Shown here piece after piece: positions 10,889 through 20,735 of a DNA stretch of 64,000 nucleotides. Origin of the DNA: Norana najaformis (taxonomy: Eukaryota; Annelida; Clitellata; Crassiclitellata; Hormogastridae). The stretch's first letter is position 1. Every line of letters starts with the position of its first letter. Below the pieces are notes generated by a model, which did not search any database, had not been told where the DNA came from, and saw only the letters and a list, made by a program, of their open reading frames with translations. The translations under genes and the position numbers were made by a program. The stretch is taken from contig OZ029916.1 of assembly GCA_964023275.1 (NCBI GenBank), forward strand, positions 12,082,607-12,146,606, in the 5' to 3' direction.

Positions 10889-11404
10889 TTACATTCTACC
10901 AGAGACCATGGTTCTTCACTTCCTTGTCATTTCCCTTGCCTTCTGCCTGACCTAGAACAGGTGTCTCCATGTGACCTTCCATCGGTGGAAGAAGAAGCGA
11001 TTGACTTCAGTCATGACGAAGCATTAACAAAGGTTAACAGCAGAAAACACGGATGAGACCTGAAGGATTTAGTTCAGAAGAGGCAGTCAGACGAATTCTT
11101 GATCTCAGAACTAGCACTCAACGCAACGAGTGAGCGTATCCAGTCGCAAATTAAGGTCTTCATCGACAAGAATAAAATGAAGAAGACGCCTACAGCCGAA
11201 ATTAAAGAAGGAGAGAAGGCGGTGCCTGTAACCAAGATTAAAGAAACGGAGAGAAACAGGAGCTGGTCGACGAGACCCAGCCGATGGGTCCCAACCAGTC
11301 CTCAAGGTCAAGGAGCCGCAACGCTTGACCTAGGTCAGCCAGCGAGTCAAGGTCGAGTAGACGCTGACGCTCGGATCAGCGAAGCCCATGACGCAGGTGC
11401 CATC
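10889..11404 (+). other. Unassigned sequence
   Basis: No recognised gene. An open frame at 11099-11434 encodes a charged, low-complexity K/E then R/G-rich peptide without domains. It could belong to the same composite that carries the tropomyosin segment downstream, but there is no direct support. Confidence 0.3.
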
Positions 11405-11565
11405 GAAGCAGACGACGGCAACGATGAAGAGTAGGGAGTTGGAGGAGCAGGATGTTCGTACGATCCGCACCGGTCACGGTCCATCGAAGAAACGCGGGCA
11501 GAACGTTCTACACTTACGCAACTGCTGATTCAGGGTTGCTTCTTCACCACTGCGCTTTACGACAA
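11405..11565 (+). repeat. Leader-like repeat shared with 57465-57665 (opposite strand)
   Basis: The segment 'gacgacggcaacgatgaagag..ggagttgg' through 'cagggttgcttcttcacca' is matched in reverse complement at 57465-57665, including MFVRS and the frame ERSTL..QGCFFT. Matching text ends where the tropomyosin frame starts here and where a different peptide (MALTDKITRFGGAA) starts in the other copy. Confidence 0.75.
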
Positions 11566-11788
11566 TACCAATGCAGCACAGAGAGAAGAAACCTGCGAAG
11601 AAACTATTAAAGATTTGACTGATCGACTGAAGGATGCGGAGATGCGCGTTTCCGAGGCAGAAAAGCACATGACCCTGCTCCAGAAGGAGGTCGACAAACT
11701 GGAAGACGAACTGTTGGGCGAAAGAGACAAATACAAGACCATCAACAACGAACTGGATGTCACTTTTGCTGAATTCACTGGATTCTAG
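11550..11788 (+). pseudogene. Tropomyosin C-terminal segment fused to a repeat
   Basis: From about 11571 to the TAG at 11786-11788 the frame encodes [20 protein letters not shown], then [19 protein letters not shown], and ends [14 protein letters not shown]. This is the terminal heptad-repeat coiled coil of a metazoan tropomyosin, including the invertebrate-style 'FAE.TGF' end. About 72 residues are continuous with no intron, spanning what are two separate exons in vertebrate tropomyosin genes. The upstream part is replaced in frame by the leader-like repeat. Nothing of the first three quarters of tropomyosin is present. A processed or captured fragment is the likeliest reading; an exon of an undescribed short isoform is less likely. 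Confidence 0.7.
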
Positions 11789-12156
11789 ACTCCGCCGTTG
11801 CTTCTACATTCATCCCTTCTACATTTAGCATGTCTACTTTTAGCACGTCTATAATAACATTAATAATTATATTTAGTAGCTTCTAATTTTTATCTGATGC
11901 ACAAGGCATCAACTGAAAGCGCATCAAAACCAAGCCATGATCAGGTCAATATCCAGAAGGTCAATCCCCAAGACAGGCAGCCTATGGTGGATAAGCAATT
12001 TGAAACAGGTAAGTTTTAAGTGGAGGACGAAATGACAGAGGCGACTGAGCAGAACAAATGGACACAGGGAGGGAGTTCCTAAATTTTGGTCCAGCAACTG
12101 GAAAAGACCGTTTACTGAGCACAGTTCTAGTCCAAGGTATGACAGTAGTAAGATAA
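11789..12156. repeat. Degenerate noncoding repeat of the tail-like family
   Basis: AT-rich sequence, then 'cacagggagggagttcctaaattttggtccagcaactgg' near 12060, whose layout resembles the repeat at 540-660 ('aggaagcccattccaaaaagtgggacc'). No coding potential is evident. Confidence 0.35.
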
Positions 12157-12296
12157 GGACTGGTTTTAAATCACCTCCAAACAAGGACTGGTTTAAGATC
12201 ACTTCCAAACAAGGACTGGTTTAAACTCACCTCGAAACAAGGGCCGCTCTAAGACCACTGCCAAACAAAGACGGGTTTCAACTCATTTCAAAAAAT
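12157..12296 (+). repeat. 28-bp tandem repeat, five copies
   Basis: Units start at 12157, 12185, 12213, 12241 and 12269, giving an exact period of 28. The consensus is GGACTGGTTTAA plus a short variable spacer plus CACCTCCAAACAA. The first three units are well conserved and the last two are diverged. Related, more scrambled units occur at 41094-41425. Confidence 0.9.
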
Positions 12297-12769
12297 TTCT
12301 TAATTTATATTAAATATACTAAGTTTTATTATAAGTAGTATATAGCGCCATAAACGTGATAAATATAAAGGCCCTATAAATGTAATTAGATGGAAGAATG
12401 GAATTCCTTTAGATTATTGTTCCGAAGCGCTGGCGCCATCAATTTCATAGTATTGGTCTATACACGTCTTATGCTCACACGCGGACATGCATAGATAGGC
12501 AAATACAAGCACACAAACACCGACACACAAAAGCTTTTAAATGTATGAATAGTATACGAATGTACTCTTCGTCGTTATACGATAGCATTAATAATAAAAC
12601 GTTGTGACCTACAAATTTACGAATTTGTCGAATGAATGTAATAGATATATGCATAAATCCTACCAATCACCAAAGAACTACGATTCATTAGATTGCTATA
12701 TTGATAAATATATGCCGATTTCTGTCCATATATAAGAGATCCAATAACCGTTTTATATCATTCTCAACG

Positions 12770-13384
12770 ATGGATGCTGTGTGGAAGCACCCTTTTTCGG
12801 CTATTGTAAGCGGACCGTCGGGATACGGTAAAACACAATTTACGCTTCGTTTTATAGATCATTTGCCCCTCATGGTAAAACCTTCAATCGAAAAGATCAT
12901 GTGGTGCTATGGGATTTATCAAGATATATTTGACAAATACCCGCAAATTCAGTTTCACGAAGGTCTTCCCGACTTGAACGTATTCGATGGAAAAGACAAG
13001 AATCTTCTCGTATTAGACGATCTCATGAGCGAAACAGACGAAAGGGTGACTAAGATATTTACAAAGATCAGCCACCACAAAGACGTGTCTGTGATATATT
13101 TGACACAAAATCTGTTTTATCGAAGAAAACACACCAGAACTATAAGTCTCAAAGCACACTATTTGATTCTATTCAAAAACGTTAGAGATTCTACTCAGAT
13201 TGCAAATCTGAGCAGACAGATGTTTCCCAGAAAGTTCAATTTTATGCTTGAGGCGTTCAGAGATGCAACGATGGTGCCCTTTGGCTATCTATTAGTCGAT
13301 CTTAGACCCGATACCGATGAGAGGTGTAGATTAAGAACTAACATATTTCCCGGAGAAATCCATTATGTCTATGTGAGAAAATGA
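12770..13384 (+). CDS. Polinton-type genome-packaging ATPase (FtsK/HerA superfamily)
   Basis: The 204-residue protein begins at the ATG at 12770 (MDAVWKHPFSAIVSGPSGYG). An earlier in-frame start is possible but lies in AT-rich leader DNA. Walker A is GPSGYGKTQ (about residues 16-24) and Walker B is NLLVLDDLM (about residues 81-89). The size and motif spacing fit the FtsK/HerA-type ATPases that pump DNA into capsids in Polintons, adintoviruses and related dsDNA viruses. No stops are present. It is the first gene of the compact block, 45 bases before the next. Confidence 0.88.
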   Translation: MDAVWKHPFSAIVSGPSGYGKTQFTLRFIDHLPLMVKPSIEKIMWCYGIYQDIFDKYPQIQFHEGLPDLNVFDGKDKNLLVLDDLMSETDERVTKIFTKISHHKDVSVIYLTQNLFYRRKHTRTISLKAHYLILFKNVRDSTQIANLSRQMFPRKFNFMLEAFRDATMVPFGYLLVDLRPDTDERCRLRTNIFPGEIHYVYVRK

Positions 13385-13429
13385 ATAAATATAAACGCGC
13401 GCAGAACGTCTATTGCTCATTCGTTTAAA

Positions 13430-13762
13430 ATGTCGCCCAAACTAAAGAAGTATCTTGCAATGCTAAGACTGATCAAAGAAGCGACTGCTAAAGTTAGGAA
13501 AAGCGTTTTAAAGAAATGCGACACGGGTCTCTTATGCTGTCTGTGCGAATGTGCAAAGAATGTTTTACAAGGAAACGTACCTTTGACCGAGGCTCAGAGG
13601 AAGAAACTGCAGCGATATAAAAGCATCCTAAGGTGTTTAGTATCGAAGAAAATACGCGCAACTAAGAAGAAGAAGAAACTGATTCAGACTGGCGGATTCA
13701 TCGGCGCTCTGCTAACTCCCGTGCTATCCTTCCTAGGCTCGCTTCTAATTCCCAAGAATTAG
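13430..13762 (+). CDS. Small basic virion-type protein of the Polinton block
   Basis: The 110-residue protein is rich in K and R and has two CxxC-like pairs around LLCCLCECAKN. It ends in a hydrophobic tail preceded by QTGGFIGALL. The QTGG stretch fits the type II cleavage pattern of adenovirus-type proteases (residue-X-G-G), so the tail may be released during capsid maturation; this is inference. Similar small proteins sit beside the ATPase in invertebrate Polintons. The stop codon is separated by one base from the next start. The precise role (core or minor capsid) is unknown. Confidence 0.65.
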   Translation: MSPKLKKYLAMLRLIKEATAKVRKSVLKKCDTGLLCCLCECAKNVLQGNVPLTEAQRKKLQRYKSILRCLVSKKIRATKKKKKLIQTGGFIGALLTPVLSFLGSLLIPKN

Positions 13763-13763
13763 G

Positions 13764-14411
13764 ATGGAACACGCAAAGAAGATGGTTTTAGTCGAACCGA
13801 GACAGATCGAGAAGTGGAAAGAAACTGCGGTCAACAAGACTTTATCAAAATTAGACGGCGAAATCTACGATATATTACACAGAAACATTGCTGACGACGA
13901 AAAGGCAAAACTGTATTCAAATAGTTTGACTCGTTATTTAAATCTTGATGAACCTATAGTCATAACAAAATTTACGTCCACAGATGTCGAGGAGAAAACG
14001 GACTCTGTGGAAGGGAGCAAAAGCTTAAAATTTATAGAGTCTGACGTGTTAAGCATGGTTCCAAAGAAGTGGAAGTCTCACGCCTCTCGACTTTTGATGC
14101 ACATTAAACATAATCCAGATCTGAAGTGGAGCGACAAGGGAGAGCTCATCTTGAACAATATAACGATTCAGAGAACGCATGCAGTGGATCTGATTAACGA
14201 CTTGCTTAGGAAAAGAACGTCGACACCGAGTCCTATGGGTTGGAAACAGCTTGCTGACGCTTTGAAAGCTAGTAATATTCCACGCGAATTAATCGGCAAC
14301 GAGGATAGATGGAAATATATTAATTCGAAAGAGGAAGAGAGCGATTCAGTTACGCCGAGTCGCAGACGTAGAAAACAGAGAAAACAGCAACTCGTCTGGG
14401 AACCGTATTGA
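13764..14411 (+). CDS. Conserved Polinton-block protein of unknown function, 215 residues
   Basis: The intact frame runs from ATG 13764 to TGA 14409-14411. The protein is mostly helical in appearance: VLVEPRQIEKWK near the N-terminus, TLSKLDGEIYDILHRNIADD at 28-47, and a basic C-terminus rich in R and K (SRRRRKQRKQQ) that would suit nucleic-acid binding. The central part (WKQLADALKASNIP) resembles no enzyme motif. Proteins of this type lie just upstream of the integrase in related elements, from memory of such gene orders. Its stop overlaps the next start by one base (TGATG). Confidence 0.6.
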   Translation: MEHAKKMVLVEPRQIEKWKETAVNKTLSKLDGEIYDILHRNIADDEKAKLYSNSLTRYLNLDEPIVITKFTSTDVEEKTDSVEGSKSLKFIESDVLSMVPKKWKSHASRLLMHIKHNPDLKWSDKGELILNNITIQRTHAVDLINDLLRKRTSTPSPMGWKQLADALKASNIPRELIGNEDRWKYINSKEEESDSVTPSRRRRKQRKQQLVWEPY

Positions 14412-15428
14412 TGGATTCTTACTTTGATCCTAAACAGGCTGGTAGTTTTGGCGGTGTGACATCATTTCGAAGACATTTAAAGGACAAATACAAGCATAAC
14501 GATATCAAAAGCTGGTTACAGAAGCAAGATGCGTATACTCTACACAAACCTGCGCGATTAAACTTTAGGTGTTCACCGTCGGTATAGACGATTTGCGGCA
14601 GGCAGACTTGGCAGATCTTTCATCGCTTTCAAAATATAACGACAAGAACAAGTATCTTTTAACGTGTATAGACGTATTTTCTAAGCATGCATGGGCTCTT
14701 CCGCTCGAGTCAAAGACTGGATCGGCTTTGACCGAAGCATTTTCGTCGTTATTGAAAGACAGACATCCAGCACATTTACAAACCGATAAGGGAACCGAAT
14801 TTCTGAATAAAACCTTTCAGCAGTTGTTGCACAAAAATGCGATCCTTTTCTACACGACTGAAAATGACGACATTAAAGCCTCTGTCGTCGAAAGATTTAA
14901 TCGCACCCTGAAAACAAAGATGTGGAAATATTTCACATACAAAAATACCTACCGTTATGTAGACGTTCTCCAAGATCTGATACACTCGTATAATAACACA
15001 TTTCATCGAAGCATAAGCATGGCGCCTAACCAAGTGTCGAACGAAGACGTTATCAGAAGGCTTTTATATGGCAGAAAGAAAAGACCCGCAAAGTGGAAAT
15101 ACGGCGTTGGCGACAATGTTAGAATAAGTAAAGCCAGATTTGTTTTCAAAAGGGCTATCTACCTTCTTGGACAGAAGAAATTTTCACGATTGTTGCACGA
15201 ATACCATCAGATCCTGCAACGTACGAAATTGCGGATTTAAACGGCAACAAAGTAAAGGGCAAATTCTACGAAGAGGAATTGCAACAAATTTTGGAAGAAG
15301 ACGATGTTTACAGAATCGTAAAAGTTCTAAAGACTCGCAAGAGTGGTGGAAAAGTGCAATATTTCGTTAAATGGAAAGGATACGACAACAGTTTTAACTC
15401 GTGGACCACCGATATATTCAAAATGTAG
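14411..15428 (+). pseudogene. Retroviral-type (DDE) integrase with C-terminal chromodomain, two frameshifts
   Basis: The N-terminal segment from ATG 14411 includes DAYTLHKPAR, a short arm typical of Polinton integrases. The core reads LTCIDVFSKHAWALPL, LQTDKGTEFLN and VVERFNRTLKTKMWKYF, which contain the three catalytic acidic residues D, D and E. The C-terminus has GKVQYFVKWKGYDNSFNSW, a chromodomain aromatic-cage signature that may steer insertion to histone-marked chromatin. The frame shifts near 14566 (between the N-terminal arm and the core) and again near 15150 (between the core and the chromodomain). Ends at TAG 15426-15428. Catalytic residues remain, but the gene cannot make one product as it stands. 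Confidence 0.85.
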
Positions 15429-15474
15429 CAGCTTAACGGATCAGTCGCACAAAATTTCTTGCACGGTTAAGATC

Positions 15475-16269
15475 ATGGCACACTTTTACCTTACGCTGCC
15501 AAGCAACAGTTCCATGCATTACTACCCCGACAACGCTGTCGCTCGCTATATGACAAGACTTGAAAACGCTATCTCGTTGTCTGGCGAGTGGGAAGTCGGT
15601 TTGGTAGAAATACAGTATCAACATACCTGGTTCAGTCTGGAGAAGGGCGAAGGAAATGTTGTATATTCGCAAATTGTAAATGTAAACGACAAGCCGTTTT
15701 GCAAGGAATACACGATGCGCTTGCCTCCGGGCTATTACGGTTCACCAGCAGATCTCGTACAGATGGTAAACGATCGTATCGAAGAGACTGCCGAATACTT
15801 TAAAACGAATACTTACCCAAAGTTTAAATACGAACCAAGCACGAAGCGAGTGAACGCAATTGTCAACAAAGGTGCATCCGTACGCATTTCATCGGCGTTG
15901 CGCGCGATGCTGGGTTTCAATGGTGGACAGAAGGTCCTCGTAAATAACGATGAGACACCATTGCATTGGTCAGCTAGCAATGGGTGCGATCTAAACAGAG
16001 GCTTTTCGTCAATATTCGTGTATTGTAACGTTTTAGAGCACATACCTGTAGGCAACACAAAGGCGCCCTTACTTCGCATCGTTCACGTGGCAGGCAAAAG
16101 CGGCAATATCGTGCATAGGATATACGAAAAGCCGCTATACGTACCGATACAACAGAAAAGCTTCGACTCCATAGAAATAGATATAAGGAGTGACACTGGA
16201 AATCCAGTACCATTCGAATACGGGAAGGTAATAGTGAAGCTTCATTTTAGACTCGGCAAAAGCCCATAG
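15475..16269 (+). CDS. Polinton virion structural protein (likely penton/minor capsid type)
   Basis: The 264-residue protein starts at ATG 15475 (MAHFYLTLPSNSSMHYYPDN). An open extension upstream belongs to the integrase tail region in another frame. Diagnostic segments are LSGEWEVGLVEIQY (about 37-50), PPGYYGSP and a C-terminal FEYGKVIVKLHFR. Proteins with this LSGEWEVGL signature are found across invertebrate Polinton/Maverick elements beside the integrase. The beta-rich pattern fits a jelly-roll capsid protein, but the exact vertex assignment is inference. The frame is fully intact. Confidence 0.75.
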   Translation: MAHFYLTLPSNSSMHYYPDNAVARYMTRLENAISLSGEWEVGLVEIQYQHTWFSLEKGEGNVVYSQIVNVNDKPFCKEYTMRLPPGYYGSPADLVQMVNDRIEETAEYFKTNTYPKFKYEPSTKRVNAIVNKGASVRISSALRAMLGFNGGQKVLVNNDETPLHWSASNGCDLNRGFSSIFVYCNVLEHIPVGNTKAPLLRIVHVAGKSGNIVHRIYEKPLYVPIQQKSFDSIEIDIRSDTGNPVPFEYGKVIVKLHFRLGKSP

Positions 16270-16277
16270 TTTTTATA

Positions 16278-16714
16278 ATGAAAAGACAATTTTGTTGCGA
16301 TGCCAGTCGACTCGCGTACGAAGATTATTATCTGCAGCAGTCGACTCGCGTACGAAGATTATTATCTGCAGCAGAGTGGCAACGGCATGCCCGTGTTCCA
16401 CGCAGCACGTATGCAGCGGGGACACGGATTGGGAAGTATTCTGAGCGGTTTTTTCAGAAGTGCTTGGCCGCTGATTCAAACGGGTGCTAAAGCTTTGGAA
16501 GACAGGTGTTGAGAACCGGATTGCAGATTGCCAACGATTTGGCAGAAGGACAGCAATTTAAAGAGTCGAGTAAAAGATGTATACCCGAAGGTATAAAAGC
16601 TTTTGCGTCGTCAAACAATTTCAATACGCAAAGCGGCAGCGGCAGGAAGAGGAAGCAAAAGATGATAAAGAAAATCAAGAAAAGAACCAAATCCGACATA
16701 TTCGGCACATTTTA
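16278..16714 (+). pseudogene. Small processed virion protein (adenovirus pX/pVI-like), broken by a duplication and a frameshift
   Basis: Three overlapping frames carry pieces of one protein: the start at ATG 16278, a middle with QSGNGMPVFHAARMQRGHGL and SILSGFFRSAWPLI, and an end with SGSGRKRKQKMIKKIKKR and DIFGTF. Glycine-rich GNG and GHG motifs resemble adenoviral protease cleavage sites and the basic tail suits DNA binding. The first break is a 34-bp tandem duplication (16304-16374; 34 is not a multiple of 3). The second is a one-base loss near 16495. Function is inferred from position and composition. Confidence 0.7.
16304..16374 (+). repeat. 34-bp tandem duplication, two copies
   Basis: The block beginning CAGTCGACTCGCGTACGAAG at 16304 recurs at 16338, with identity continuing through 16374. 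The copies are identical, so the duplication is recent, and it shifts the frame of the gene it lies in. Confidence 0.97.
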
Positions 16715-16718
16715 ACGA

Positions 16719-16751
16719 TGGCATTCGTTCATCCTCAGTCTTGCGAGTGTC
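16719..16751 (+). pseudogene. First codons of a further Polinton structural gene, cut off
   Basis: Four bases after the preceding stop codon, ATG 16719 opens MAFVHPQSCEC. From memory this is the start of the family annotated in nematodes as uncharacterised protein F54H12.2-like, a capsid-type Polinton gene. After 11 codons the sequence switches to the 3' terminus of an RTE LINE. The remaining several hundred codons are not in the window. Confidence 0.65.
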
Positions 16752-19262
16752 TTCTTGTGGTTCTCTGCCTTCTAGGCAGGTTCATACGTCCAATGGCGCC
16801 ATTCTTCACGGTGCTGAGCATCTCTTTTCAGTCCACTGTATCCATCCGGGATCATCCAGTCCAGCAACATCTGTCTAGGTCTTCCTCTTGTTTTTCGTCC
16901 CTCCATTCTTCCCTCGATAATAGTTCTTACGAGTGAGTCCCCTCTCATTATGTGGCCAATCCATTTCCTCTGTCGACTTCTAATTGTTCCCACCAAAGAT
17001 CTTTCTTCCTCTACTCTTTGCAGTATCTCCTCATTTGTAATATGCTCCATCCAGCTGACTCTTTCCATCCTGTGCCATATGCACATCTCAAATGCTTCCA
17101 ATCTTCTGATGTCTTCCTTTCTCAGAGTCCATGTTTCTGATCCATACAGAACCACGCTCCAAACCAAGGTTCTCACCAGTCGTTTCTTCAGGTTCCGATT
17201 TAGTTTCCCTCTCATTAGTTCCCTCCTTTTACAGAATGCGTCCTTTCCCATAGCTATTCTCCTTTTTATTTCAGCATGGCATTTTGCATCTTGTGTAACC
17301 ACACTTCCCACGTAGCAGAATTCCCCGACCTGTTCTATTTCTTCACCATTTATAGTGATCCTGACTGTCGTTACCTCTTTTTTACTTATCTTCATAACCT
17401 TTGTCTTTTTGATGTTTATTTTCATTTCATATTCTGTCGAGACACTATTCAGACAGTTCATCATTCTCTGTAGACCCTTCTGACTGCCCGCCAACATCGC
17501 CTGATCGTCTGCAAACCTCAGAGCATTCAGCAACCTGCCCCCACCTTTATTCCCTCTGTCATGTCCTCCAATGCCTCTCTTATAAGTTCTTCAATGTATA
17601 TGTTGAAAAGCAGTGGTGAAAGTGGACAACCTTGTCTCACTCCTCTACCTATTTTTCCGGGCTCCGAGTATTCTCCTTCGATTCTTATCCTTACTTTCTG
17701 GCCCATGTACAGGTCTCCTATAAGCCTTCTGTCTTTCCAGTCCACACCCAGTCATGTAAGTGCATGCATTAACTTCTTCCAGTCTACTCGATCAAATGCC
17801 TTCTCGTAATCTACAAAGCATACGTAAATGTCCTGACCATGTTGGAGATTTCTTTCTGCTAGAACCCTCAAGGCTCCAATTGCATCTCTTGTTCCTCTAC
17901 CCTTCATGAACCCAAATTGATCCTCCCCTAGAAAGCCAGTTGCTTCTGTCTTAGCTTGTATCCTTTTTGTGAGAATTTGTAAAATGATCTTGGATGCATG
18001 AGTGAGAAGGCTGATAGTTCGATGGTCCTCGCATGCTGTTGCATTTGGTTTCTTTTTGAGCGGGATCAAAATGGTCTGCAAGAAATCCTCTGGCCATGCT
18101 CCAGTGTTGTAGATGTCCTGACATATTCTTACCAATTCTGCCATTGCCTTTTCTCCTAGGTTCTTAAGCAACTCAATCGGTATGTTATCAATCCCCTCAG
18201 CTTTATTGTTTTTCATTTCATTAATGGCCGCCATTACCTCCTCCTTCATCACATCAGGTCCAGTAACATCATCCCTGTCATCTGGTGTGCACTCTTCCTG
18301 GAGAACCCCGTGGTTGCAGTTGCCCATATATAATTCCTCCACATGATCTTTCCAACGACTCCTGATGTCATTGGGATCCTGTAGTATCCTGCCACACTTG
18401 TCCCTGACTGCAATTCCTCCACCAATATTTGGTTTCTTTGCTAACTTTTTAACCTTTTCGTATCTTAGATCATGTCTTCCAAGCTCCTGTAGTGCCTCCA
18501 GGTCATCACATTGCTCTTCCCACCACTTTTCTCTTGCCTTGTCCGTTGTTCTCCTTAGTTTATTGTTGAGTCTTTTATATTCCCTTCTTGCTTCTTCTGT
18601 ACTTTGGTGTTTCCATTTTCTTCTTCCTTCCATATCCTGAAGCATTTCTGTTGTGACCCATGGTTTTCGAGGGGCCACCCCCACCTGGAATCCCACCGTC
18701 TCCACTGCCTCTCTAAGCACTGTCTGCTTAAGTCTCCTCCATCTCTCCTCTGTTGATGCCATATTTCCTGTTTCCAAGCCTTTCTCTATCCTATTTGATA
18801 GTTCTTGACTCTTCATTTGTAGTTTTTCCTTATTCCACTTCTGTCTTAGTATTCTTTTCTTCTTGAGGAATTTTATTTGGAGGCAGAACGTCATGGCAAC
18901 CAAGTTATGGTCCGTGTCCACATCGGCTCCAGGTAGGGCTTTAGAGTTCTTTACACTATTCCTATATCTTTGTCTAACTGTCAGCTGGTAACGAACCTCA
19001 TCACCTGGTGACTTCCAAGTGTATCTGCGCCGTTTTTCCTGCTGAAACCAGGTATTTGTTACCACTAATTCTTGACGTCGGCAGAACTCCACAAGCTTCT
19101 CCCCTCTGTCATTTCTCTTCCCAACCCATATTTACCTATACATTTTTCTTGCCCTCCCTCTCCAACCGATGCATTCCAATCTCCCATAACAATTATGTAG
19201 TTGCTTCCTTTGATGTCAGCGAGTTTTTCTTCTATTTCCACCACGCACTCCGTATAAACAGG
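16751..19262 (-). pseudogene. RTE-type LINE, copy 1: endonuclease C-terminus and reverse transcriptase
   Basis: On the minus strand: endonuclease end (YIIVMGDWNASVGEGGQ), linker, then reverse transcriptase with [50 protein letters not shown] and [13 protein letters not shown], followed by the RTE C-terminus ([28 protein letters not shown]). It ends in WRHWTYEPA, just before the shared 3' end at 16751. The 5' end is truncated near 19262. Breaks against copy 2 (39967-41093): one C lost from a C run near 17531, and a CGA to TGA nonsense change near 17749. A further frameshift lies near 19095. The two copies are otherwise nearly identical, so the family was recently active. Confidence 0.9.
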
Positions 19263-19439
19263 GGGACCTCGTGAAGGTGGCGTGGTGGGCAATTGAGCAG
19301 CAGAGGCTATTTGAGACGCTTGCTTACCCCATTTTCTCCCCCCCATTTGGAAACCAAACACAGAAATTAGAACTTTGGCTACTTCATTTACAATGTGATT
19401 TTGCAATGGAAATGATAATGTGTGCCCATATCAATAATT

Positions 19440-19810
19440 TTCAACAAATCTATTCCTAGACTATTCAAAAGACCCACAATATCCATAACAAACTGTGAGG
19501 ATGGTTCAGAAATTACTGGCAGGTTTATTAAGGGAGCATGTGTTTTGTTCATACCCTTACCTAACCTCTGACATACATCACAGGTACCACAGTATGTCTT
19601 CACAGCTTGACATATCCCAGGCCACCAGAGTTTTCTACATTGCCAAATGACCACTCACAGGAATATCGTATGCAGTAAGATGCAAATTTGCAAGTCTAGA
19701 TGGAACCACAGTTTGTTTTATTCCCAAGACTTCTGGTGTAACTTTTATCTCTCCAATTTTGTAAAGGTACTCCATTCACAATAGTATAACAGTTGTGCTC
19801 TAAGCTGCTG
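19440..19810 (-). pseudogene. Gypsy-type retrotransposon integrase fragment (zinc-binding domain)
   Basis: The minus-strand frame reads LWWPGICQAVKTYCGTCDVC followed by QRLGKG, the second half of the HHCC zinc-binding domain of Ty3/Gypsy integrases, then NLPVISEPSSQFVMDIVG, the start of the catalytic core. Upstream (19660-19810) frame-shifted pieces such as IVNGVPLQNWRD and AYDIPVSGHL-like text match the region before the zinc finger. Only about 120 residues survive, with stops. Confidence 0.7.
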
Positions 19811-20244
19811 TTATCATCAAATGTAGCCTGCTTAAACAAAGACAACAATTAAATGTAACCAAATTAAAGATACACAATATCAATGATTTCACAGTCAAGT
19901 TCGATCGATCCCTCAAACAATTTAACTATTTGAAGTATTCTTGTCAGTTGTCTCAGTACAAACATTAGGCAAACTTACATTCTACATCTGAGCACTAGGC
20001 ACATCTGTATATGCATTACTTTGATCATTCAACAACTTTGATTGGGCTGTAGTTGTTACCCCAGTATTATGTGACGCTTCCTCCAACCTGAGATTATTAC
20101 CGATGAGACTGTATACCATCGGGCAGTTTGTTCTATTGCCAAAACTACTCTCAACTCAAATTTCAACCAAAGATACTTCAAGCATGACTCCTTAACAAAT
20201 AATTCTCTTAAAGAGTCTGTTTTCAATATGTGGCACAGTATTCC

Positions 20245-20735
20245 AGCTTTTCAAGACATACATACTGCCTGTCCTCTTACATGAAGCTGAGACCTCAACA
20301 CTTATGAAGGACCTGGAGGCCACGCTTGATGCCTTTCAGCAGTGGTGACTGAGGAGAATTCTGCGCATTCCCTATGTGGCTCATGTCACCAATGGGAGGC
20401 CTATCGATGCACGATGCACATCCCTGTGTTGGAGATGATCTAGCACAGAAGGCTCAGGCTGTTTGGACACAAGTACATTGCACAGTGAACAGAACCATGC
20501 CAGAGTTCTATTAACCATGATATATGGACCCACAAGAGGTTGGAAGAGACAAGCTGGATGCCCTTGCCACACATGGACAAGAGTGGTGATGTCTGATCTG
20601 CATCCAATGAATTTCACACTTAACACCGCCTGGATAGATGCGCAGAACAGAGACAGCTGGCGACATGTGGAACGGCTTCACTCTGGAGCAGGGCAGGCCA
20701 CAGAGGATGAAAACTTATGAATGGTCATAGCCTAC
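20245..20735 (+). pseudogene. 3' end of an endonuclease-reverse transcriptase LINE
   Basis: The frames give TYILPVLLHEAETSTLMKDL, LDAFQQW and RRILRIPYVAHVTN, then RGWKRQAGCPCHTWTRVV and NTAWIDAQNRDSWRHVERL, the C-terminal 'GSETW..' to '..A.DR..WR' region of RTE-like elements. Stops interrupt it. The family is the same as at 9085-9470 and 58565-61663. Confidence 0.7.

Larger units (their letters stand above)
12770..16751 (+). mobile_element. Polinton/Maverick-type virus-like element, virion-gene block (truncated), element A
   Basis: Six tightly packed genes on one strand, followed by the first codons of a seventh, match the Polinton/Maverick complement: packaging ATPase, a small basic protein with a protease-site-like motif, an unknown 215-residue protein, a retroviral-type integrase with chromodomain, a capsid-type protein, a small processed virion protein, and the start of a larger structural gene. 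Gaps are 45, 1 and 46 bases, with one 1-base overlap. Polymerase, protease and terminal inverted repeats are not found, so this is a fragment. The right end is cut by an RTE LINE 3' end at about 16751. Confidence 0.85.

Noticed and set aside
12300-12769. Terminal inverted repeat for element A
   Set aside because: No segment here matched in reverse complement near 16.7 kb or elsewhere; the left border of element A therefore remains undefined.
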